64,000 nt of DNA from Sepioteuthis lessoniana (lineage: Eukaryota > Mollusca > Cephalopoda > Myopsida > Loliginidae): contig OY757921.1 in NCBI GenBank assembly GCA_963585895.1, positions 52,949,669 to 53,013,668 on the forward strand. The letters are read 5' to 3'. Within the stretch, counting starts at the first letter, position 1, and each line of letters begins with the position of its first letter. This document shows, in pieces, positions 20,940 through 33,140 of the stretch. Under the pieces are notes generated by a model. It ran no database searches and was not told the DNA's origin. It saw only the letters and a program-made list of their open reading frames with translations. The translations under genes were made by a program, and so were the position numbers.

Positions 20940-22340
20940 CTTGGTGTCCCTGTTGATTTTTGTCCAATTGACATAGTTTCTAATGAAGCTTTTCACCCTC
21001 GACATCCCGGGATGGCCGAAATGAAATTCTTTAAGTTCTCTTTTCTGCAGTGCTGTAGATATAAAAACTCGGTCACTGTACATAACTTCTTCAGTCTAGA
21101 TTGAGTAAGCGTCTTAAATTTGTCGGTCTTAATCTTTTTTTTCTATTTCTTTTATAAAGTCATCATCGAACGCCTTTTCTTTAATTTCACCAAGTGTTAC
21201 AGGAAGCTCACTAACAGTGTTGCATAATGTATATTTTTCTTACCTCTACCTCTGTTCATTCGGAGGCAGTCACTGTGTCTTCAAGGGGTTTGATATGTTT
21301 TGGGATAAGCCTCAACAATCCGTCTGCATGAGTAATTTCTGAAGACCAGAGAAACTCCATTTTAAAATTATAAATTAGGAGACTGGTCCCTCATCTTTGC
21401 AGCCTGTTTTCAGAAAGAGATGGTAAGCCCATTTTTAACCATAGATCGTGGGTAGTGGCTATGGTCTGTCTGCAAAATAATATGTCTTCCATGGATGAAT
21501 TTAATTAATTCAGTAACTGCAAAATAATTCGAAGTGCTTCTTTCTTGATCTGGGAGTAGTTTTTTTTTTCTACAGGTAACAGCTTCCTTGATGGGTGTGC
21601 GATTAGTCTTGTGATCCGTCTTCCGTTTTGTGTGATATGCAGGCTCCGATACCGTATGAATCAGCATCACTGGCCACAATGATTTCCAGGCCTGGATTAT
21701 AATGTATAATGAATAAATCCGATGTAAGAACTTCTTTTATTTTTTCGAATGCTTCCTGGCATTCAGTAGTCAAGACCCAATTTTTTTCCTTTTTTTAGTA
21801 ATACATTAAGAGGACCTCGTAAACTGTGCATGTTAGACACAAGCACATTGTAATAATTTGCTAAACTATAAAAACTTTAAAGTGAAGACACGATTTCTAG
21901 CGTCAGAATTTTTTATCGCATTAGCTCTCTCTGCCTCTGGTCGTCTTTGTCTTTAATTTGGCCAAGATATGTTGTTTTTTTTTCTTTAAAAAATTGCACT
22001 TTCCTGTTTTAGATTAAATCTATAGCCCTGGATTTTCTTGAAGACTTCGTGCACGTGTGCTTTGTGTTGCTTGGCGCTTTGAGTATTCATGAGAATGTCA
22101 TCCAGGTACGCTCTCACAAATTCCAATCCACTAAGCATGGTATCCATGACTTGTTAGGAGATGGCTGGCGTGATCTTGATCCCGAATGGTAATCGTTGAA
22201 ACTTATACAAATCTTTATGGGTATACATAACAGCTTCGAGCACTTCTCGTCCATAGGTATCCGGAGATAAGCATGACTCAAATCGATTTTTGAAAAAAAA
22301 TTCCGCCGATGAGTTTTGCAAAGATCCCTTCTAGACTCCG
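20940..22340 (-). mobile_element. Degraded Ty3/gypsy pol (RT, RNase H, integrase start), G1
   Basis: On the minus strand from right to left: RT sequence of the type IDLSHAYLRIPM (about 22280), KFQRLPFGIKITPAI (about 22210-22160), and the catalytic box region VRAYLDDILMNTQSAKQHKAHVHEVFKKIQG (about 22120-22030). RNase H follows, with a late LIKFIHGRHIILQTDHS motif (about 21490-21440). An integrase zinc-binding HFGHPGMSRVKSF.RNYVNW sequence lies at about 21020-20960. YLDD is intact but frames are broken throughout. Gag, protease and the integrase core are not recognisable. Confidence 0.7.
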
Positions 22341-23117
22341 AAGAGTGTAGCGTTAATCTTATATAATAAATAAACGATGATATTCGAACGAAAATTTAAC
22401 TCTCATTTGATTGAAAACTCTGGAAAATCTTTTGTATCATGAGCCTTTGAAAACTCTGAAAAGCTCATTAATTTACAAACGAAGGAAATCTGCGTTTATC
22501 AAAGAGTTGATTCCATGAAAGCAATTCAAATGGATGAAGTTGAATCTGGAAAAAAATCTAGTAAATTGAGATGAGGAGGAGGAATAACAACGAACATTTC
22601 AGTTTTAACGTATAGTTAATTCGGTTTCGGAAAAATATTTTTTAACGAACTTAAGCTTGACTAAAGTCACGACGCACTTCAAACGACCGGTGAGTTAAAA
22701 TTAGATGAGGATAAAACTAACTATTCATCCAATTCCTGTCGGATCCCGACTTTTTCAGCAACAAACAAACCCCCAACTTAGAAATAGAGTGTATCGGCAG
22801 AATTGGGTCAGATAGGGGGCGTTTGAAACAAAGTCGAACGCAAAGGGTATAAGAGAAGAAAAATAGTTCCTGACTGAACGTGGTGTCCTTAAGATGTACT
22901 GTCAAAGTCAGCAGATATTTCTTAGGTTCGACGCAGAAAATAAGCCAGCCCACCCACAACATTGAACAATGCTGTCGCGGATAAACCATACTGCTGAAGC
23001 ATGGGAAATCTATAGTATTCCCTCTGAAAAAATGCGAGGAAGAAAACACAAATAAAAGGACTCCTATCATAAAAAGCAACCATCTATCTCCTGGAATAGA
23101 TAAGTCTAACAAGTTAA

Positions 23118-23168
<51 letters not shown>

Positions 23169-23850
23169 GAACTGTTTTACTCAAACTTATGATTTGCATG
23201 CACCATTCTACACACACACAAGAAGAACAGGACATTACTCCTTCCATGTTGTTTTTAATATTTGTTTGTTTTTTTCGTAATGAATGCTCTCTTTTCATAT
23301 AATAATCTTGGGTCGTGATCAACTTCCTTATTACTCAAGAATGGGGCTTAGCTGAAAGGATAATTGCATTCTTTATTCTTTTTTTTTTTCTAAGCTATGT
23401 GCAATGGAATCTTCGGAGAATATATTAGACGTTTTGGGGGCTTGCATGTTTAAGCCTCAGATGAGAGTTTATTCTTTCTGCGCCAAGAGAATTCTCTAAA
23501 CTTATAACATACAATGGGGGCTTGCCCGAGATGTTGAGATACCTTTTTTACTAATACTAAATTATCCCGTTAAGAGATCCGGGCAGAAGTTAAATCCATT
23601 CGTTAGTGGCCTAAAATGAAGAGAAAACGAAGGCCACTTGCATAGAGAACTTCATTAAGGAACCGACACCTGATAAATTGAGTAAACAGCGAAAAGGTGA
23701 GTTGATAAAAGTAGGAAGATAGATATTTTTATATGCATCCAAAGTTAAAAATGCTTCAAGTGAATTTTTTTTCGTAAGCGTGGAAAAACATCGGATTTAA
23801 AAATCAAATAAATCTAACGTTCCTTTTATTTCCTTTTATTTTCAATCTTT
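22341..23850. other. Unassigned segment with (TC)n repeat and a long spurious-looking frame
   Basis: The minus strand is open from 23322 to 22717 (201 codons). The frame includes an Arg-Glu repeat that is only the translation of (GA)n, and the rest shows no domain I know. No other gene signal is visible. Confidence 0.3.
23120..23166. repeat. (TC)n microsatellite
   Basis: Perfect TC run of about 46 bases. Confidence 0.95.
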
Positions 23851-24010
23851 ACCGTTACACGCCAGTGTTGACCAACCAACAAGAACTTTCCTACATCAGC
23901 TCTGTGAGGATGCTTGATGTTTTTGGAGGACCTGCCAATAGCAATATGAGATAGGGATGTATGACGAGTGAGAGAACGAATCAGGAAAATCCCTGCGGTC
24001 AGCGAGACTT
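23850..24010 (+). mobile_element. Family B non-LTR, 3' end remnant (B2)
   Basis: CATCAGCTCTGTGAGGATGC at about 23896 and GGAGGACCTGCCAATAGC resemble the conserved C-terminal end of family B (QLCED..C..EDLP in copies B5, B6 and B8). The end is followed at once by the truncated mariner M2. Confidence 0.45.
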
Positions 24011-24502
24011 GATAAAGTTAACATATATTTCTTTCATCTCCTCAATTATATCATAACGACAGCCTCTCAGCTGAGGGAATAACCAAAAGTCACAGGGAGC
24101 AAGGTCTGAACTATATGGAGGGTGAGGAACTGTCTTGATGCCCATCTTCGTCAAATAGTCTGTGACAAGGATGGATTTGTAGACTGGTGTATTGTCCAGG
24201 TGCAAATGCCACTGACCCGATTTTAAGAGTGCTGACCTCTTCTCAAAAACTGATGCTCGATTAATGCAACATAGTCAAAAAGCACCCTGAAGCCTTCCAT
24301 ACGCTTCTGTGGCATTTTTCCAAGTTTAAAACACAATTTTATTGCATAATGTTCTTCTAAAGTGTCCTCACGTCCAGATTGCATAAAAATCAGTCAGTTA
24401 TCTCGTAAGATGTATAGCAATGATATACTGAATTTTTAAGAGTCTACAACAATTTTAAATGCCTATACAAAATGTCTGGAAACTTATTGAATGTACCACG
24501 TA
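24011..24502 (-). mobile_element. Internally deleted mariner (M2)
   Basis: The right end carries the mariner terminal inverted repeat (GTCTGGAAACTTATTGAATG, about 24477). On the minus strand the coding remnant reads CFKLGK-like sequence, then jumps to SGQWHLHLDNTPVYKS, YLTKMGIKTVPHPPYSSDLAPCDFWLFPQLRGCRYD (24205-24040). The catalytic Asp and SDLAPCDF motif are present. The middle of the transposase and the left end are missing. Confidence 0.75.
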
Positions 24503-24519
24503 CATATATAAATATAGTC

Positions 24520-24521
<2 letters not shown>

Positions 24522-24557
<36 letters not shown>

Positions 24558-24574
24558 GTGTGTTTGTGTGTGTG
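24522..24574. repeat. (GT)n microsatellite
   Basis: GT run with two interruptions beside the mariner end. 24575-24810 shows nothing else. Confidence 0.9.
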
Positions 24575-24806
24575 GTAATGGTATAGTATATTCGAATTAT
24601 ACTTAGTAACAAATGTAAAACATAATGCAATATTGATTAACGTTTTTCAATAAAACTGTTTGTCACGCCTCTCCACCTGTTATCTTCATTTGATCGAATA
24701 GTTCTTTGTTACATATGCGTACACACATATAACACATTAGGTAAGCAAGCTCATACATTAAAAGATCTAAAATTTACGCACAGACACACATACAAACACA
24801 TACACA

Positions 24807-24810
<4 letters not shown>

Positions 24811-24847
<37 letters not shown>
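24811..24847. repeat. (TA)n microsatellite flanking mariner M3 on the left
   Basis: Perfect TA run ending at the mariner left terminal repeat. Confidence 0.95.
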
Positions 24848-24850
<3 letters not shown>

Positions 24851-25753
24851 GATCATTAAATAAGTTTCCACGCTTTTTTTCGAATGGGCATATATATATA
24901 TATATTGATAGTATACACATGAAATTTTAGTCCCCTTCGAAGTAATCTCCCCCAGCTGCAATGCACATGTTGTACCGTTCCAACAACTTCTGGAAGGCCT
25001 CATGAGAGTCCTCTTCTGTGAGCATGTCAATGATCTTCGTCACAGCCTCTTTCATTTCCTCAGTTGTCTAATAACGACAGCCTCCGAGCTTAGGGAATAA
25101 CCAAAAGTCATAGGGAGAAACATCTGGACTATAGGGAGGACGAGGAACTGTCTTGATACCCATCTAGGTCAAATAGTTTATGACAAGGATGGACTTGAGG
25201 ACCGGTGCATTGTCCTGGTGGAAATGCCACTGACCCGATTGGAAAAGTGCTGGCCTCTTCCGACGGAATCTCTTCCTTAACTCCCTTAAAACCTCAACAT
25301 AGTAACCCTAACCCTAACCCCTTGGCCTATCAACTCTGGTGTTCTGATTTTCTTTCTCCTCCCACACCTCGCATCATCCCTCCAAACTTCCTGCCTTCCT
25401 TGAATCTCTTATGCCTCTTAAAAACTGATGCTCGATTCATGCAAGACGCGCTAAAAACAGTCTGAAGAATTCCATCCGCTTCTGTGGCATTTTTTCCAAG
25501 TTTAAAACACAATTTTATTGCATATTGTTCTTCCTTATGTCCAAATTGCATTTTTGAAATTCACCAGCTGTGACAACCAGGCTTTAGTAGGTGTATTCCA
25601 ATTCGTGCTGTAGCTGTTCATTTGAACCTGATATCATAAAATTTGGTTAATCATCTCATAAGATGTATAGCAATAACATAATGAATTTTCAAGAGTCCAC
25701 GACAATTTTAAATGCCTGTACAAAAAAGTCTGGAAACTTATTGAAATCCCCAC

Positions 25754-25756
<3 letters not shown>
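24848..25756 (-). mobile_element. Mariner with both terminal repeats, internally deleted (M3)
   Basis: Terminal inverted repeats: left GGATCATTAAATAAGTTTCC (about 24849), right, read inward, GGGGATTTCAATAAGTTTCC (25755 leftward). On the minus strand the N-terminal frame (QYAIKLCFKLGKNATEAD, SCMNRASVFKRHKRFKEGRK, 25530-25380) is joined after a deletion to the C-terminal part (WHFHQDNAPVLKSILVINYLT, PHSPDVSPYDFWLF-like, about 25230-25090; LLERYNMCIAAGGDYFEGD about 24980-24920). It is about 0.9 kb against 1.3 kb for an intact element. It sits inside a TA run, consistent with TA target choice. Confidence 0.85.
25303..25321. repeat. Short telomere-like repeat (TAACCC)n
   Basis: Three units of the rightward TAACCC repeat lie inside mariner M3 at its internal deletion region. 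Confidence 0.8.

Positions 25757-25806
<50 letters not shown>
25757..25806. repeat. (TA)n microsatellite flanking mariner M3 on the right
   Basis: Perfect 50-base TA run next to the mariner terminal repeat. Confidence 0.95.
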
Positions 25807-25808
<2 letters not shown>

Positions 25809-25857
25809 TATTATGTGATTTGTTTGAAGTATTGCACAAATTATTTTATTTTCTAGT

Positions 25858-25980
25858 ATTGAATTAATTTAGAGGATTATTGTAATGCAAAATAATAATT
25901 ATTTGAGTGTAATTAATTTCATAGCAAAATTTCATCGATAGAACTTTTTTTTTTATAAATAAACTCTATTTTGGAGGTTC
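25858..25980 (-). repeat. Inverted-repeat arm, left (3' end of a family C element)
   Basis: The reverse complement of the segment at 27225-27346, about 120 bp, moderately diverged. It shares TTGAATTAATTTAGAGG, AATAATAATTATTTGAGT and a TTCATCG block. Confidence 0.8.
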
Positions 25981-25984
25981 AATA

Positions 25985-27240
25985 TTTTTTAACGTTGTAA
26001 ACATGGTGTCTCCAGGGGTGTTAGAACGTCTTGTTGAGTGCTGTGACCATTTTGCCACGTGGGATGTTTTAAAAGCATGCGGAATAGGCGTGACTTCAGT
26101 TGTCCTAATCAATTTAATCTATTTTTATATCATTTTATTTTAATATTTTTTTTATTTCTTTAGAACTTTTGCAAGTGGGTTCGACCGTTCTTGGATCGGG
26201 TCGGGGAAATGAACGGCTCACATCGAACCCAAACAGCTCGTACTGCTCGCGTTGATTACGTCGTGGACAATTTTTTGCCTCCGTTTCAGGTTTAGAACCG
26301 TGTGGTGTTTCTCACGATCCTAGCTGTAGCCAGAATGGTGATTTAGACGACGCGAAAGAAGGAATTGTATGACGATGCAAACTTTTCTCATTGTGATTTG
26401 ATATTGTTCTTTAGACATCATCTTAGGGTCAAGATCAGCTGCGATAGAAAAGGCTTGAACCGCATAACATTCGACAAAAGGTGGGTGAATGCAGCGAGCT
26501 TGGTCGTATGAAAGGACGCAATGTTGGAGTCATCCTTCCCTCTTCTTCCTGTGCATGACGTTTACGGTCCAGATCCTTCGTGACCCCATCCCGGGTAAAG
26601 GGTACCCTTCAACCCTATTTAGCAGTATGTTGCGAGTCATCATCCCGGTCACCTAATTGGCAATCTCCTAGACCTTGCCCATCCCTATTGTTTTAATACC
26701 CTAACCCTTACTCCGGCCCTCTTTTTCTGAAGATCATTCGAATCTCACTTGTATAAATTCATCCTAACTGTCCTCAACGCACCCAACCCTGACTTTTTCT
26801 TTTTGTCTCAGTAGATTAGATCCCTCTCCCATTTAGCTTAGTTCTGGCTTGTTTTCGGTGTTCTTGGACACCGAAAAACAGTCGGCCTCCATATCGTAGA
26901 AGGGGAATGGGAGAGCAACCAAACAGGGAATTTTTTCGCGGTTTTCCTCCCATCCCCATCACACACCACATTTTTTATATAAAATCATTTTTTTCAAATA
27001 AAATCATACTTTTCATTCGGGGTTTTAAACAGATCTTCTCACAGAACAAATGTGGTATTTTGGTGGCTGCAACGCGCTTGGTGAAGAATGGTAGATTATA
27101 TATTGTGCTGTTGAATGGGTCAGCGAATGTACAAGCTAGGGGTCCTTAGACGATATAGTTATGGCATGACAGCTTCCCCCGCCCCGCAAAACCATTTAGC
27201 CTCGTGCCCACCATTTTGTATAAAATGAAAATAAAGTGTT
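25985..27240 (+). mobile_element. Family C (L1/Tx1-like) 3' end, copy C2
   Basis: The plus strand carries the C-terminal domain of the family: VDYVVDNFLPPFQV (about 26246-26290), TRKKELYDDANFSHCDL, FFRHHLRVKIRCDRKGLNRITFDKRW (about 26410-26490), with in-frame stops and an insertion between about 26100 and 26165. About 650 bp of 3' UTR follows to an AATAAAG at 27229. It is 5'-truncated. Confidence 0.65.
26851..26879. repeat. Short hairpin in the 3' UTR of C2
   Basis: GTTTTCGGTGT and ACACCGAAAAAC form an 11-bp stem with a 6-base loop (one bulged base). A C-rich flank precedes it. Confidence 0.7.
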
Positions 27241-27346
27241 CATTTATTTTTTTAAAAGTCACTGACGATGAAGTTTTACTTTGATATTGATTAGACTCAA
27301 ATAATTATTATTTCGCATTGCAAAAGCCCTCTAAATTAATTCAATA
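27225..27346 (+). repeat. Inverted-repeat arm, right (3' end of C2)
   Basis: Pairs with 25858-25980. It ends at CTAAATTAATTCAAT next to a TA run (27344-27366). Confidence 0.8.
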
Positions 27347-27366
27347 TATATATATATATTTATATA

Positions 27367-28680
27367 CACACACATTTTTGGTACAAGATAATTTATAGAG
27401 ACATAATAGTATGTAATTTGGCAGATATGTTAATAAATGAACGATAAGATAAAAAGGATATAAAGGCCCTTTAGTCAAGCTCTTGTCAAATACCGACACT
27501 GGCGAAATGATTAAAAAATATGTGTATAATTAGAGATTAAAATAATTGGTATTTAAAAAAGATTGATATGACTGGGGAGAAAAAAAAGAGGGAAGACTTA
27601 GGTTACACCAGAACTATGGGAATCTCCAAATAGATGTAAATTTTGATTTGGTCTCTGTCTACATAGAGAAGGTCGATCTAAAAGAATATAGATCACCTCT
27701 AGGATGTTAAGGTGAGTTTTACTTCTCGCTCTAAGTAGAACAGAGAACCAATGGTATCGGGTCCTTCAACTATTTATAGACAAAGGGTGCTCGCCAATAG
27801 CCGAATCAAGAGCCTGAGAATGCCCGGATGTTATCCGTCCGGTGTTAAGGATACCTCTGGGACATGCTGTTTCACTCTCTCTATATATAATGTCGTATCT
27901 ATGATATGTCCATGAAGCATGAACATAAGCAAAGCAAATTTTGTGAACAATCTTTGTCTCACCTTCTGAGAGTTGGTTTAAAAATAGAAATATTTATCAC
28001 CTATCTATTTTCTTTTAAATTATATATATATATATATATAATGTGTGTATCAATGGTGAAGGGGGACTTATCGTTCTAGGAAAATTATGTCCTTCCACCT
28101 TATCTGTGAATATAGTGAGAAATTTTAATGAGAAATTCCACTCTGATGATGACCGCTATTGGTTATGAGAGTAAATAAAATCCATAACAATAACTTCATC
28201 CGAATCTTGTTCACAGCCGAATGATACAAATTTTCATCTAAATCTGTCCGATGATAATACCTTTGAATAGACAACCCTTTGATTTCAGCTACACAAGGCA
28301 ATAAAACATTATCTATTCTGTAGAGAGTATCAGCTGGATTAACACAGCAGGAAAGCAAGTAAAATATTTTTTTTACATTTTAGGTGGTTTTCTTTACTGT
28401 GACTGCCACTTCAGAATTCTATCACAATTGTTCGGGCTCTCTCCTTGAAGGAGTAATAAAACTAATATTATAAAATAATCATATATATATTTATATTTAA
28501 AGAAATTGATTCACAGAGCTTTGAGCTGGGTCATATATTTCTCCTTTGAATGACAATCTTCGGATCACAGAATCTGAAAGACATACTCTGCTTGACGAAT
28601 ATGAAAAATTGTTACCACCCATATAGTTGCATTCCAACTAAATTGAGCTAAATGTAGACCTCAATGGGAGTTAATAGCAA
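27367..28680. other. Unassigned AT-rich segment
   Basis: It contains a short TA run (28021-28041). A minus-strand frame of 77 codons at 28358-28125 has no recognisable domain. No splice-site pair supports an exon. Confidence 0.35.
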
Positions 28681-28689
28681 TTAGGGAAA

Positions 28690-30034
28690 AAATGAGAGAA
28701 CATAGAATAAGCTCCTTTCTTGTTAAAAGAAACCAATCAAACACTGTTCTGCAGAAACTTAAGACAGCTCAGAGAAACTGACTAAAACATACAAAAAATA
28801 GCAGATAAAATAAATCCTAGGCCAAATCAATTAAATCAGAGACTCGGAGAAGGTAGGCAGTAAATTCAGGTTGCGGAAGGAGGAGCACTTCAAAAGCGAA
28901 ACTAAAAGCTGCCTACCAGAATTGAAGACGTACTTCTGGTGCCTTTATTCCTGGTTGGCAGCATTTAGAAGGAACATTTAAAAAGCTGCTTGATAACCCT
29001 TCTGAAATCAGGGATAAAGCTACTAAAGAAGTTATTAATAGCCAAGTAGACATCAAACTAGAAATTTTTACGGTGCAGGTACTTCAAGCAGTACAGAAAA
29101 AAAGTAATAAGCAGGAAATATGCATGTCTTGACCAACTAATTCCTGAAGTATGGAAAAAAAGAAAATTTGACAGCATACTTCTTCGATTATTCAACGCTG
29201 TGTATAAACAAAACGCAATGGAGAAAATGATAAAAGGCTGAATCTTCAACTTCCCCATAAATGTCGACCTCAGAACCTCTAATAACAACAGGATAATAAC
29301 TCTTACTGGAATATTGGGTAAGGTTTGTAAAGTCTGGTTTCTTAATCAACTTGATGTTGAGAAAATTCTTCGGAAAAATCAAAACGGTTTTCGGAGAAAT
29401 AGATCCACAAAATCACAGATTTTGTCTAAGTATTAAATCATCAATTGACTACGGGCAAAAATCTGAAGGCAACGCTAATGCTCTGAGATGTCCCTCAAGT
29501 ATTTGACTCCATACATAAAGAAATACTGAGAAAATACTATCAACCTATCGTCTCCCAAAACAAACTGTATCCACTTTAATAATACTTTACAAAAACGCCA
29601 AATGAATGGTTCGCTCATCCAATGGTGACAATGTTTTAGCAAGAAGAAATATGATTTCTGATAAAATATAGCTGATTTTTTTTCAAGTTGTGGCCTGGTC
29701 GGTACAACTGTGAATTCTCCACCTTGACTCTTACGAAACGCATGGATAAGAGCAAGATATGTGTTACACATGACTGCTTCGAGCTGTATTGAGCTAATCC
29801 AAGAAATACCATCTCAAGAACCAGCAGCTGTATATCTACTTACCTACCATCTCACAACTCATCCAAGTAAGAGGATCAATACAAGCTGCGCACTGACGGA
29901 GAAGTAAAGACGAACTCATAAGTAAAGTTCTTTAATGGACTCCTACATATGGACACGGAAGTTTTGGCCGATAAAAAAAGATGTTTCGAGGAGCGATGGT
30001 TATAAGAGAATCACGGGACTCCGAGATGTCAGCC
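28690..30034 (+). mobile_element. Family B-related non-LTR retrotransposon, copy B3
   Basis: Plus-strand RT remnants: FPINVDLRTSNNNRIITLTGILGKV (about 29250-29330), VEKILRKNQNGFRRNRSTKSQIL (about 29355-29425), then a broken F.D.IHKEIL region (about 29500). The C-terminal tail RRSKDELISKVL.WTPTYG lies at about 29895-29955. The order RT then tail fits family B. It has many stops and a large internal deletion, and ends at a TA run. Confidence 0.65.
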
Positions 30035-30041
30035 CGACTAT

Positions 30042-30063
30042 ATATATATATATATATATATAT
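30042..30063. repeat. (TA)n microsatellite
   Basis: TA run at the 3' end of copy B3. Confidence 0.9.
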
Positions 30064-30064
30064 A

Positions 30065-33000
30065 ATCGGGTATGAACGGTTGTATGTAAACAATGCAAAT
30101 GCAAATAAGAATTTTCATAAAAACCTACAAAATATTAAAATTAAGGGCATTATAAGTACGTTGTATTTAGTTGTGTGTGTTTTTGCACAATTTTTCCACG
30201 GAAATGTGAGAAAAATGACTAATCAGTCGTATATGGTGCGATATATTATCATGTGATTAGATATTTGTGCATATGATATTTACGCAAAAAATCTGAGGTA
30301 TAGTAGCATGATAAGATGTTAGTAGGCTTAATATTCGAATGAAAAAAAGCATCGTTTTAATATCAATCTACATAGAAGAGAATCAAGTGTGGGGTTATTC
30401 AGGATCAGGGGGTAGGTGAAAAGGGAGTTGTTAACATGTCTACATTCAGGTGTCAATACGCTTTTTTTTGTTCAAAAATTTATTTTCAGCATGTTCTCGA
30501 ATCCATAATATTTCCTCTAGACACAATCTGCAGTTATCTTATCTTTTTTATAAGCAGGGGATTTTTCACAATATCCCATTTTATTACGGGATATTTCCAT
30601 TTTACATACTTTATCTGCCATACATAAATGGACAATATTTTACTCTTGGTACAGCTGAGACTAAAGTTGACCTTCTATTTTTTTTCCGGTTTAATTTAGT
30701 AGCACTGATGTATATCTTTTCCTCGTTGATTTTAGCTTTTTCTTTAACCATAGTTTCATGCATTTCATTGTTAATCAAATAATCATCTTCGTAGACCATA
30801 TAGCTCAATCGCAGCAATTTCATCAGTCATTCTGATAATTATCTTATTCAATTGATATTTCAAAATTATGTCAGTTAATATCTTTTATATCTTTCATGTA
30901 ACAATAAATCTTTTTAAAATTATTTTTGGTTAATAGTTTGTTCTGTGCAGTTGATTTTTTAAAAATCTTTTTCCTCGTGATTTTTTGACTGTTTTTCGTG
31001 GGGGGTAAATCATATTATATTTATATATTGTTCTTGTTCTATGTGAAATTAACCTTGGTGTACATCCCGCTGTTTATTGGGACAGTATATATTCAACACA
31101 GCCTTTAAGGGCTGAAAGGTGGATAATGTATTTGTCTTTTGATATCAAAAATTTTTTATTTTATTTTTGTTTTTGTGGGGAGAAAAATTGTTATTTGTCG
31201 AAAGTTTTCATCCAACTTAGGTAAAACTCACTTAAATGGGATAATATATTTTTGGTATTTTGAATAGATGTTTTAATCGGCTGTTCAACGAAAATAGTTT
31301 TTTGTATAGTAAGTTAATTTGCCTAACAAATAATTTCTCAATACTTTAAAAACATTACTTGTAAGATTATATACTTTTTCAGTATAGCTGGAAATAAAGA
31401 AGTTTGATTTTTGCCTGATTCGTATGTCTCCTTGTTTACAAACTGGTGATATCATTTCTACCTTTTTCTTCGTGCATATACATCACTTAAAGTTGTAAAA
31501 CAACAACACCAACACCAACAACAATAACAAAAACTAACAGAATATATATTATATCGAGCCTTACTTAGATAAAAAAAGAAAACGAATGGAATATGTGAAA
31601 GGTAATCATCTCGGTATTAAAGAATACAAGTCTGATAACTCATAGTAATTTTTTCATATCAGAAAATCTAAGTTTTGCCATCGCTTTATAAGCATACTTT
31701 TACCCCAATAATAGAAATAGTTCTTAGTTCTTTTATTTGAGAAAAATATTAGTCGGAACTAACTATTGTAATTATTAGTCATAAAACTAATGCTTCCTTT
31801 CTAAGCTCAAATATTTGCTTTTAATCTTTTATTCAGTAACTATTCCACATAATTTACTATAATCGACATGAGGAATTTGTTTTCTATTTCTTTCAAATGC
31901 ATTAAAAAGTTAATTCATTTGATTGTTGACACTTTGAGAAAATTTAATATTTCTTTCTTCTTGTAGAGTTAATTTTATCTAATAATTTATTTCTTTTTTT
32001 TAAGTATTGCGTAGTCGTAAGTTTAGAATATGGGTATTATTTTAAATAACCTTGACTACATTCGTATCGGTGTTTCGATACATTTAATTTTCTATTTTTT
32101 GTTTTTTTTTAATATTGCTCTTGAGAATTGATATTCTGGTATTAAGGGCTTGTGTTGACTCTATGTATGTTTCTTTGCACTTGCTACATTCGATTATGAA
32201 GACTACTATTTTTTCAGTTGTAGCTTAAGTCTTTATTTTGAATTTTGTTTCCGTATTTTTAATTTTATCACGTACTCTACATCGTTTATTATTGCATTTG
32301 GTAAACCGTTGTGTTGTGTTTTCTCCGAATGTGGAAGAGGTGAGTATTCTTTCAAGATTTTGGGGTTGTCTCTGTGTTTTAATGATTTTTGTTGAGTCTT
32401 GTATTTTTTTGAGTTTGTCATTGTTTTAATTCCTCCTATTTTTTTAAAATCATTTCTGTGCATAGTTCTGGGTTGTTAATATAATTGTTAATATATAATG
32501 ATATTTCCACCGTAAAAAAGTTTTTTTTTAATAAAGAAATTAATTTTTTTCAGTTCTCTTTTTGGCAGAAGCAAAGTAAACCTGTCTGCATACATTCACA
32601 TATATGTCTGTATTTTATCCATCTGAAGGAGGTCTTTGTATATGGCTGAAATAAATTTATAATTGAACAACGAATTGTTTTGTTTTTTCGTTTAATTCGA
32701 GTTTTGATGCATTTTTAATCTGAAATTAATTATACATTTGATAGCTGTTGATATTGAGCACTAAATTGAATATTCCAACTCTCTGGATTATTACTTAATA
32801 GTTCAATCCTTAGACTACTCTCCTCGGATTATATATATACATATATGTATATAAATATTCACATATATATGTGTTCTGCGATGTAGTCTTTTGGTCAACT
32901 CATTGTAAAAAAGAATTCGTATATTCTGGCATGCAATTTTGATGCTAACGAAGGTGGAAAACCGATTTCATTGTTCGTATTTTTTGGCTGTTGCTATCAA

Positions 33001-33140
33001 TTTACACTTTAGTTTGTTCCCACTGTAGCCGCAGCTACTGAGCAAATTTTAAGGCGATGCATTTTTTTCTACCTTTTCTATTCCACGGAGATTAGGACAA
33101 GCAGTGTTGTACTAAAAAATTCTGCTTTGACGCCCTAAAC
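30065..33140. other. Three kilobases of AT-rich sequence without recognised features
   Basis: Only short unremarkable frames are present. The minus-strand frame at 32463-32233 (76 codons, with ...LPNAIINDVEYVIKLKI) might be a remnant of an unidentified element; I cannot assign it. A small TA/CA palindrome lies at about 32831-32872. Confidence 0.35.

Noticed and set aside
22717-23322. 201-codon minus-strand open frame as a host protein
   Set aside because: It is kept open largely by a (GA)n microsatellite that translates as Arg-Glu repeats, has no recognisable domain or signal, and has no supporting splice or start context.
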